From positions 277,370,742-277,434,741 of the forward strand of contig OY294067.1 of assembly GCA_958510875.1 (NCBI GenBank): a stretch of DNA of 64,000 nucleotides, read 5' to 3'. Source of the stretch: Endomychus coccineus (lineage: Eukaryota > Arthropoda > Insecta > Coleoptera > Endomychidae). Of the stretch, positions 56,359 through 64,000 are shown one piece after another; the stretch's first letter is position 1, and every line of letters starts with the position of its first letter. A model generated the notes under the pieces. It did no database searches and was not told the DNA's origin. It worked only from the letters and a program-made list of their open reading frames with translations. The position numbers and the translations under genes are program-made.

Positions 56359-57168
56359 ATGGCGGACGGACAGTTACCTGCCGGGTGGGAAAAACGTTTA
56401 AGCCGATCGACTGGTGTGTTTTTAATTAATTTTGTGTTATTTTATTCCCAAACTTTGTTTATATGAATGGTTATTATAATTAACAATTTTTTCTAATCAT
56501 TTCTCTTCAAGATCTGTTTCTAAAACCATATACTTGAATAGTTCTTGAACAATTAGATTGAAGATTTTGAAATACTACTAATCTATTTATTAGATTGTAA
56601 GGAAAAACGAAAGACTAATTGTTACTTCTTTTATTAGGTCAACATTATTACTTGAATATATACACTAAAGAATCCCAATGGGATGTTCCAGAGAAGCCTG
56701 CGGAACCTGTATCCACTGTTGGTCCAGAACAAGTTCAATGTTCACATTTACTAGTAAAACATAAAGATTCTAGGCGCCCATCATCGTGGCGAGAAGCTAA
56801 TATTTTACGATCAAAAGAAGAAGCATTAGATATGGTGAAAGGTAAATTATTCGAGGCAAATTCAAATATTTGACATGCTTATTATTAATGTTGAATATTC
56901 TAGTCATGTAATCAGTATATACGAGTATATATTTATTATTTTTGCAGGTTATAGAGAACAAATTGTTCAAGGAAAAGCTTCATTTGCTGATTTGGCATCT
57001 AAATATTCAGATTGTTCTTCGGCAAAAAGAGGAGGTGATTTAGGACCTTTTGAAAGAGGTGCTATGCAAAAACCATTCGAAGAAGCATCTTTTGCATTAA
57101 AAGTGGGAGAATTATCGGAACCTGTCTTTACTGACTCTGGTGTTCATATAATTTTGCGTACAGTTTAG
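56359..57168 (+). CDS. Pin1: Peptidyl-prolyl cis-trans isomerase Pin1/dodo, 159 aa, three exons
   Basis: A parvulin that isomerises pSer/pThr-Pro bonds in mitotic and signalling proteins, mainly nuclear. Exons 56359-56413, 56638-56841 and 56948-57168; both introns are GT-AG and both fall within a glycine codon (Gly19, Gly87). WW domain, residues 5-36: LPAGWEKR (Trp10), HYYLN, SQWDVP (Trp33, Pro36). Parvulin domain, about 50-159: CSHLLVKH (His55, Lys59), DSRRPSSW (Arg64, Arg65, binding phosphate), SDCSSAK (Cys109), [29 protein letters not shown] (Ser150, His153). All known active-site residues are present. The length compares with about 163-166 residues in human and fly. AATAAA at 57303 is a likely polyadenylation signal. 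Single complete copy; looks functional. Confidence 0.98.
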
Positions 57169-57913
57169 ATAACTCTTATTTATGCTGGTAGTTTACTACT
57201 ACCAATCATTTTGTTTGTTCACATCAATTTTCAGAGATAAATATAAAAACAAATTTCCGTTTTACCCTTTTCATTTGATGAAATTACTGCTGTATTCTTG
57301 TAAATAAATGTTGCTCATTGCTACACAGGAACTATCTGTATGATCTCTAAATTTTTGAAACTTTAAATTTTAAATAATATTGAGCTATATTTCAAACATT
57401 CCTCCTAAACTGTTTCCTTCATGTGGTGATCTGAGAAAAATCTTTGGGAAGAGTTCAGAATATCATTACCACTTAATATGATACAATGGACATCTGTCAT
57501 GTTTGTTCCCCGTATAATGTGTTAACAAGATTGATCATTTTATTTTGATAAACAAAAAGTGTTTCTCAAATGTTTGAAGCTATCTGTTTGTTACGTGTAT
57601 TTGATATTAATCAGACTTGTATCTAAATTGGATATTTTGTTGTAATAAGACAATATTAACTGTGTTCAACTTATTTCAATGAATTCTGCAGATGCCTAAA
57701 TTCAACTTTGAAAAGAAAGATAATCAAATGTTTGTCATTTTGCTCAATTAGTACATATGGAAATACTGCATCACCATCGATCAATTTTCATTAAGGTACA
57801 AAATCCTCATACCAAATAAATATTCCTTTAAGTTGAAAAGTAATTTGATGCAAACATACTTTTCGGAGAGGCTATTTGCCAATTTCACTCTTTCAAATGA
57901 ATAAAAAATTATA
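57169..57913. other. Pin1 3' UTR and flank
   Basis: AATAAA at about 57303 follows the stop by 135 bp. Nothing else recognised. Confidence 0.5.
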
Positions 57914-59283
57914 CAGGGTGTCCCGCATAAGAACCGACACACAGCATGAGTATGTAGGGGGCCCCAAAATATGATGATTTAATGCAACTTACCTCTATAC
58001 CAAGTAGCACCCCTGAGAAGTTATAGGCCCTCAAAGTTGGATTTTAAATTTTGAAAAAAATTAATATCTCAATTATACTTGAATTTAGAAAAACCAAATT
58101 TGGTACACGTTGTATGCATTCCAAGAGTATTAATCGACAGTAAGTAGAGTTCAGTTGGATCATTTTAAAGGGTTGATAAGGGATGGTGCACCCTTAAACT
58201 TTGACAGAATTTTTAACCCAATCGCAATTTCAAAAAAATATTAATTTTTTTTATGGGAAATTTTGTTTTAAAACTTTTCTTACTCTTGTAATTTTTCAAT
58301 AAACTTTGTCGTTTTCGAGGAAAACGTGAATAAATAAAAGCATATATGTAGCTATGTTATTTAAAATCATCGAAATTTCAATAGTTGGCTTTGAAATTAA
58401 ACTTCAAACTTGACAATCAGAAAACTAAGTAATTTATTTTAGATAATAGTTTGTTAAGTGTGTTAAAAATGACCGGAAAATTTTCATTTAGAATTCTTGT
58501 GGTATGTGGGTCATCTTCAATTCTATTCAAAAGTATTTCTTCGTTTTGTCCTGTTATTGCAGTAGCACGTACTCGAGCCCGTCGCTAAACATTGGGAAAG
58601 GTTTCTCTATGGGGAATCACACGATTAAGGAATCTTCTGCGATACTCAACACTTTTTCTGAAATTTCCTTCACAGAAACCTAATACCAATAACATGTCAA
58701 CTTACTCACTAAATGAAAATGTTCCGGTCATTTTAACACACTTAACAAACTATTATTTAAACTAAATTACTTAGTTTTCTGATTTTCAAGTTTGACGTTT
58801 AATTTCATAGCCAACTTTTGAAAATTCGATGATTTTAAATAACATAGCTACATATATGCTTTTATTTATTCTCGTTTTCCTCGAAAACGACGTTTATTGA
58901 AAAATTAAAAGAGTAAAAAAAGTTTTAAAACAAAATTTCCCATAAAAAAAAGTAATATTTTTTTGAAATTGCGATTGGGTTAAAAAATTCTGTCAAATTT
59001 TAAGGGTGCACCATCCCTTATCAACCCTTTAAAATGATCCAACTGAACTGTACTTATTGTCGATTAATACTCTTGGAACGCATACAACGTGTACCAAATT
59101 TGGTTTTTCTAAGTTTAAGTATAATTGAGATATTAATTTTTTTCAAAATTTAAAGTTCCACTTTGAGGGCCTATAACTTCTCAGGGGTGCAACTTAGTAT
59201 AGAGGTAAGTTGCGTTAAATCATCATATTTTAGGGTCCCCCACATGCTCCTGCTCTGTGTCGGTTCTTATGCGGGACAGCCTG
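57914..59283 (-). mobile_element. Deleted mariner with roughly 0.5-kb inverted repeats
   Basis: Starts CAGGGTGTCCCGCATAAGAA and ends TTCTTATGCGGGACAGCCTG, with TA at 57912-57913 and 59284-59285. The arms pair almost continuously to the middle. At about 58560-58690 the minus strand keeps a transposase N-terminus: LVLGFCEGNFRKSVEYRRRF, RVIPHRETFPNV, then VRATAITGQNEEILLNRIED. Everything after that is deleted. The ends resemble those of the intact DD41D mariner (CAGGGTGTTCC) but internal sequence differs. Confidence 0.88.
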
Positions 59284-59285
59284 TA

Positions 59286-60124
59286 TATGCTTCAGAACAA
59301 ATTCAACATTAGCTACAAATTTATCAATAACATAGAACTAGACTAAGACATTGCAATATTCCATTACTTTCAAATCGGTAACAAAATTTATTTCTTTATA
59401 ATGATTGAAAATCCATAAATTCAATAATTAGTTTTCGGATATTTTGATGAAACGTGTTTGCTTAAGGAGTAAACTTATTCCCTATTTATTTGATAAATCA
59501 AGTTCCCAAAGTGTTATATTTCGACACCATTTCACATGTAATTATTTTTTTGGTACTAGCTATGCATTGATTTATCAGTTCTAGATTCAAAATGAGTTTA
59601 AAGCAGTTCAATATTAGGATACTGATTAAAAGTTCAAAACAGATTCCTACCATTTTTTCTTTGTTTTACTGACATTCGACTATTTCAAGTATCTACATTC
59701 GTTATAAAACATGTAAATGTGTAAAAAAAATTATTTTTAAAATATGTTGTTTTTTTTGTATTATTTCTTATACTAGCATAAATTTATTGACTGATTGATA
59801 CTTCCATTTGTTATTAATTTCTCATATTAATGCACAATAAATATTATTGCACATTTTTAAAGTTTCTTCTTCCAATTACATTGAAAGTGGTGATTCAATA
59901 GGCATACCTGTCCGCATGATTTTTTGACAGAAGCTGGGCACAGCCACCTGTAGGGCTTACCTCAAAGCTGAAAATAGATGAGTTGATTCAAGGAGACATA
60001 CAAGGCATTTATCTTGTTAATTATTCCTAACTCGAACAACTAAATGTGAGGTCCCTTGGCTTGAGTTGAATTACCTCATGAATCATTTGCATTCGGTATT
60101 CAAACTGTAGATACAAATATTTAC
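59286..60124. other. No gene seen
   Basis: AT-rich sequence without domains or repeat pairing. Confidence 0.5.
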
Positions 60125-60190
60125 ATTAAGAAGTATGAATAATTATATATAAATTCTTGGGAAATGGGTCACATTGACAAATGTCAATTC

Positions 60191-60233
60191 GCCTTTATGT
60201 ACGTTTCTGTCCCACTACCATCATCAGAAGACG
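60191..60233 (-). ncRNA. Hammerhead-like motif D (decayed)
   Basis: CGTCTT, CTGATGATGG, TAGTGGGACAGAAACGTAC, then ATAAAGGC. The CTGATGA and GAAAC cores are kept, but stem II has lost pairing, so activity is unlikely. Confidence 0.45.
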
Positions 60234-60475
60234 TTTGAAAACTAATGCATGTCACTAAAGCTCGGGATTCCTCGAACTAAATGCACTGCGCGTTATCGCA
60301 TTCATTTCAATTAAAAATGTCTACGTTGTAACAACGAACGAAACACGAATAATTGAAAATTTAACACAATGTGTAAAATATGTGAATAAGTATTAGAATA
60401 CCACTACACAGTAATGTGTATATTCTTTCCCCCAAATCGATACAATGTTAAACAGATGTGTTTAAAATTTTATGG

Positions 60476-60670
60476 CTACGATAGAAAAGATCTTTGCTGT
60501 ACCGAATTACTAATTTATTCTATCAGCTTTCTACAAAACAAAGAAATATGTAGAAATTCGCAAGTGTTTAATTAATCAAATTTCTTTATAATGTTTAAAA
60601 TTGTGTTTATGTAGAAAGCTGATACAATAAATCAGTTTTGCCGGTACAACAAAGATCTTTTCTATTGTAG
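60476..60670. repeat. 195-bp palindromic MITE-like unit
   Basis: 60476-60535 and 60610-60670 are inverted copies of 60 bp (GATAGAAAAGATCTTTG..GTACC..TATCAGCTTTCTAC). It lies inside the Penelope-like element. The internal 74 bases include a string shared with 37945-37985. Confidence 0.7.
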
Positions 60671-60871
60671 TGAGCAAATTTCAAACGTTTCACATTACAC
60701 CGATTTGGGGCAAAGAGATTTTTGTTGTCAGATCAGACCGTTCTCTTTCTTTCTCGAGATATGACATATTCCACTATAAAATCATTACTGTGCAATGGTT
60801 GTCTAATAAATATTCATATATTTTACACATTAATCTGTTACATTTTGAATTATTCGGTGTTTAGTGCAATT

Positions 60872-61797
60872 CATCATCATCATCGTTTGAGGGGAGGAGG
60901 CTTAGCCTTCAAATGTACTTAGGTCACTTACCTGGGTTCATTGTGCGTCCAGTGCTCAGAAGCTTATTTTATTCTAGCAGGTTTGTAGCTCGCCAGAAAC
61001 CCAGAATATTGCCAGTGCTGGCTTCCATAAATTCTTGTGGGAGCAGTTTTGATTCTTCGAAGTGTCTGTGTCTGAGGGATGCTAATGCTGGGCATTCCAA
61101 CAGGATGTGAGAGGCAGTTTCTTCCGCCTCTGCATTTTCTACAGATAGGGTCACCTGCGATGCCCATAGCATGATGGTGTTTGTTAAGACGACAGTGACC
61201 GGTTAGGATTCAAATCATCTCTCTGATGTCGCTTCTGTTCAGAGAACGGAGCTCCTTTGAGAGCCTAGGCACAGGCTCTTTGATGAAGAGATTGGCGTGC
61301 CTCATGCGTGGTGATTCTTGCCACAGTTGAGACCACTCTTTATCCAGTTGGCCCAGAAGGGCGTGACCCCACACGCAATTCGGTAAAGCCACCATTGGCC
61401 TGGGAGTCGGCCATTTCATTTCCTTCAACTCCATTGTGTCCAGGGACCCAGATGAGTTGAACTTTATTCCTCCTGGCTAGTTCAGCTGGTGTATCTCTGC
61501 ATTCTTTGATAAGCCTAGATGAGACTCTGGGCGAGTTGAGACCTCCCAGTGCCAACCGGCTGTCTGTACAAATATATATGCGCCTATTTACATAGTTTCT
61601 TCGCAAGTTTTCCATGGCACAAGTCAATATTGCACAGACCTCCGCCTGAAAAACCGTGCAGCAAGTGCCTAGAGTAACTGAGATAACGATCTTTGGCCTT
61701 TTTAGGTACACTCCCGCCCAAGACGCGTGGCCTACCTTGTACCCATCAGTGAACCATACTAGCCCACCTGGTGGCAGTAGGGTGAGAGTTTTGTTAG
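60872..61797 (-). mobile_element. 5'-truncated RNase-H LINE with 12-bp target duplication (family 3, copy 2)
   Basis: Flanked by TTTAGTGCAATT at 60860-60871 and 61798-61809. On the minus strand the 3' end is CCCCTCAAACGATGATGATG. The coding remnant reads LKRPKIVISVTLGTCCTVFQ, TDSRLALGG, VQLIWVPGHNGVEGNEMADS, then a frameshift, CRKCRG-like and ASHILLECPAL. RNase H acidic residues E (FQAEVCAIL), D (CTDSR) and D (NEMADS) are present, but the first (FTDG) reads FTDGYK at the truncated edge. Same family as 20697-21697 and truncated at nearly the same point. Confidence 0.9.
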
Positions 61798-61856
61798 TTT
61801 AGTGCAATTAGTTCAAGGAATCCCGCGCTTTTGTAACGTGAATTTAGTTTCCAAAC

Positions 61857-61897
61857 GTCTTCTGATGATGGTACTGAGTCCGAAACGTACGTAAAGG
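61857..61897 (+). ncRNA. Hammerhead-like motif E
   Basis: GTCTT, CTGATGATGGTACTGAGTCC, GAAACGTACGTAAAGG. Core strings and stem III are kept; stem II is weakened (GGTAC against GTCC) and stem I shortened. It is followed by the TTTCCCAAGAATTTTACATA terminus of the family. Confidence 0.5.
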
Positions 61898-61964
61898 TAT
61901 TTCCCAAGAATTTTACATATAATTTATACGTGGGTCAAGAATCATTTTCATATTAAGAAGTATG

Positions 61965-62452
61965 CCAAAGTTCCTATGCTGCTACTAAAGGCAAGCAGAG
62001 TCGAAATTCGTAAGCGATGCATGTATTAAGTTCCCTCTCCCTGTAATTCTGCGGAAAATCGATCAATGTCAAAGAATTTTAGCACACTAACAACACATGT
62101 TTCATGTTTCAATAGATTCTGACGAATATATGCTAAAATTTTTCTTGGTGCAAATGAAAATCGCAATGTTGGATATTATACGGTCAAGAAGAATTCTAGT
62201 CTTCTTGTATACAGGCAGTCAGATGCCTGTTTAATGTATGGTACCATTGTCAAACGGAAAATCAAACAACGTAGTTTCTTCAATTTATTGGGCTTTAACG
62301 TTTATTAATTGTTTTCAACACTTGATGGTTAATTTTCAGGAAAATTAGAAATAAGTAATCTAGATCCTAAGTGTCCCATTCTCATATAATGAGTGCTATA
62401 ATGTGTAAGGGTACAAAGATTTTGTGTTTGCCATCTTAGATTATGTAGGTAT
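61965..62452. other. 3' flank of mRpS29
   Basis: A minus-strand AATAAA lies at about 62284-62289, about 165 bp past the stop, and could serve for polyadenylation of mRpS29. Nothing else recognised. Confidence 0.5.
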
Positions 62453-62660
62453 TTATAATGGTGCACTTATTTCCATTAGTTTGTAGGGATTGGAATTACT
62501 AATAAAGGCTAATTCATCATCCTGTCCTGAATATGGGTGGATCCACTTTCTTTCTCTATAATATTCTGTACAACTCAAGAATTCTTTTGTACTGTAATTT
62601 TCCACTTTAATTGGAATAAATGGGTCCAATTGTTCAAACCCTTCTTTTCCCAATAAGTAC
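62453..62660 (-). CDS. mRpS29: Mitochondrial ribosomal protein mS29 (DAP3), last coding exon
   Basis: After an acceptor (TTTGTTTCAG at 62661-62670) the exon reads YLLGKEGFEQLDPFIPIKVE, NYSTKEFLSCTEYYRERKWI, then ELAFISNSNPYKLMEISAPL and a stop at 62453-62455. This is the C-terminal end of DAP3, a GTP-binding protein of the mitochondrial small ribosomal subunit: GKEGFExLDPFIPI, the NYxxxEFxSCxxYYxExxW segment and FLSNxNP-type ending agree with the known family. The P-loop and most of the protein must lie on exons beyond 64000. The intron phase leaves one base (G) to complete the preceding codon. Confidence 0.93.
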
Positions 62661-64000
62661 CTGAAACAAAATTTCGCTTATTAATGTGTATTCAATTTTT
62701 TTTAATTTTTACTACACATGAGGAAAACCTATAATGTTCGTAGAACATCGTCCGAGCTTACTGCGAATGATCAGCCGCATGGAACCACAGTTTCAGTTGA
62801 TATGTAATGGCGACTGGGTATGCGCTGCACAATATGGCTTGTACCCCTAAATACACGGAATCTGTCCTTTCCACATACTGGTCAAACAGTCTCAAGGCTT
62901 TCGGGAAATAGAGATCGCTCGGGGTTTTGTTTATGATTACGCTGAGTCGCGTCGGACAAATGCCAATGTGATACAGAACACTCACACTTATTTTAAGAAG
63001 GATGTGATGATCATTCATCATAATGGATGATGGAACAAACTTACCATTATCGAAGCCATATTAAGAATATATTCCACATATCTTTGAGAGAAGTATCAAG
63101 TTGAACAAGTTGAAAATCAGAAATCTCATAGACCAATTTACATTATTCTGAAACTTATATGAATGACGATTCTTCTTAAAATGCGTTTCGCAGCTCTGTA
63201 TCACACTGACATTGACGTCCGAAGCGACGCAGCGTAATCATAAACAAAGCCCCGAGGCGCTCTGTTTTGTACAGGGGTTTGGCTTTACGCTCCAAGTAAT
63301 TCTTCAATCGTAAGCATGTAATGACAACACGAGGAGGTAGGGGGTGATGACGCCCCGAATGGGCTATATCTCACCGATCGCTCCATTCACAGTGCAGTGG
63401 AGCGAACTGCTGGAAATTTGGGGAGGGCATGTCTGCTGGATGGGTATGTGGAGGTATAAAAACCCCCAAAACTTGATGATGTATCAAACGACGATCATAG
63501 GAAATTACTAATCTTCAAAGAGAAACAAATTTTGGTAAAAACCCCACCAGTTATTTTGTTCAGACAATGGATGCCGTCGGTTTCATTAATTAATAGAACA
63601 CGCAAATGCAAATCAGAAGTAAAGCTGTTACTATAGACTTATACAAGTCTATATTTAGTGTCGTTTCAAAGATATTGAATGTTAAATTTGATGAAATTAT
63701 GGCTCAAATTCTCACACATGGGAAGAAATCATCACATTTTGGCATATTTTGATCTAGGATTGAACACTTTACAAATCAAAAATATCACTCGAGTTTTCAT
63801 TCTGACCAAGCAAGCATTCTATCATGAATATATCCAATTTGGAGGTAACTACAGCTCTGCAACCAACAATGTAAGCTAAAAGATAAGTTTCATTGTCCAA
63901 ATCTAGTACATGGAACCATAATGCAATTGATTAAATGAGGTTGTGAAGTTATACAAAATCAATTATATCCTAGAAACCATATCATGCACATAATCTTAAA
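62661..64000 (-). other. Presumed last intron of mRpS29, with an inverted-repeat element
   Basis: 62905-62985 (GCTCGGGGTTTTGTTTATGA..TACGCTGAGTCGCGTCGGAC..) pairs with 63195-63275 in the opposite sense, a MITE-like palindrome with arms of about 80 bp. Open frames 62758-63021 (-) and 63679-63879 (+) have no recognised domain; the first overlaps one arm. No further mRpS29 exon was found before the window edge. Confidence 0.55.

Larger units (their letters stand above)
60138..61951. mobile_element. Short Penelope-like element with inverted ends, split by a LINE
   Basis: Flanked by ATTAAGAAGTATG at 60125-60137 and 61952-61964, a 13-bp target duplication. Each end carries a hammerhead-like motif in inverted orientation and the AATTTATATATAATT / TTTCCCAAGAATT strings of this family; arms also share TTAGTTCRAGGAATCCCG. 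Without the LINE the element is about 0.88 kb and has no coding capacity, so it depends on enzymes in trans. Confidence 0.75.

Noticed and set aside
62758..63021. Candidate further mRpS29 exon
   Set aside because: Does not match the family and overlaps an inverted-repeat arm.

Overview
This is a repeat-dense, AT-rich stretch of an animal nuclear genome, most likely an insect (possibly a beetle; the species cannot be fixed by eye). The evidence is intron-bearing eukaryotic genes and an arthropod-style transposon load: several mariner lineages, hAT elements, non-LTR retrotransposons with RNase H, Penelope-like elements with hammerhead-like motifs, and a Helentron. Nothing looks bacterial or like a CRISPR array.

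Only two host genes are recognised. A complete three-exon Pin1/dodo prolyl isomerase lies at 56359-57168 (+). The last coding exon of the mitochondrial small-subunit ribosomal protein mS29 (DAP3) lies at 62453-62660 (-), so the rest of that gene lies beyond the right edge. A third open segment (about 53614-53964, -) may be an unrecognised host exon; a mariner lies directly against its 3' side.

Layout. 0-15 kb: DD41D mariner fragment, one near-complete DD41D mariner (3.9-5.2 kb), a hAT with a clean 8-bp target duplication (6.1-7.7 kb), a CR1/Jockey-like LINE (8.2-10.6 kb), a second LINE family on the minus strand (11.9-13.1 kb), small inverted-repeat elements. 15-25 kb: a duplicated 230-bp segment, a non-autonomous hAT carrying two hammerhead-like motifs, a 5'-truncated RNase-H LINE with target duplication, a mariner made of two inverted 3' halves, and a satellite of about 192 bp enclosed by terminal inverted repeats. 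25-40 kb: three large palindromic elements, a hAT nested in one of them, an apparently intact DD41D mariner with 0.4-0.5-kb inverted repeats (33.3-35.4 kb), Penelope-like remains and another LINE. 40-54 kb: mostly unannotated sequence, a broken mariner with a fold-back, LINE and Helentron remnants, and a DD34D mariner split by a fourth palindrome. 54-64 kb: the two host genes, a deleted mariner, and a Penelope-like element into which a LINE inserted.

The most unusual signal is a set of large palindromic elements sharing termini TAGTSSAG...CTSSACTA (one terminus reads TAGTCTAG), with apparent 3-bp target duplications (TCT, TTC, CAT, ATC; GAG/CAG imperfect) and, in four of the five, internal copies of a motif close to GGGGTCGCTGAACACGAAT. 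No coding sequence was seen in them. One empty site can be read directly because the insertion lies inside a mariner whose uninterrupted sequence is also in the window. All calls come from reading sequence by eye; no search was run.
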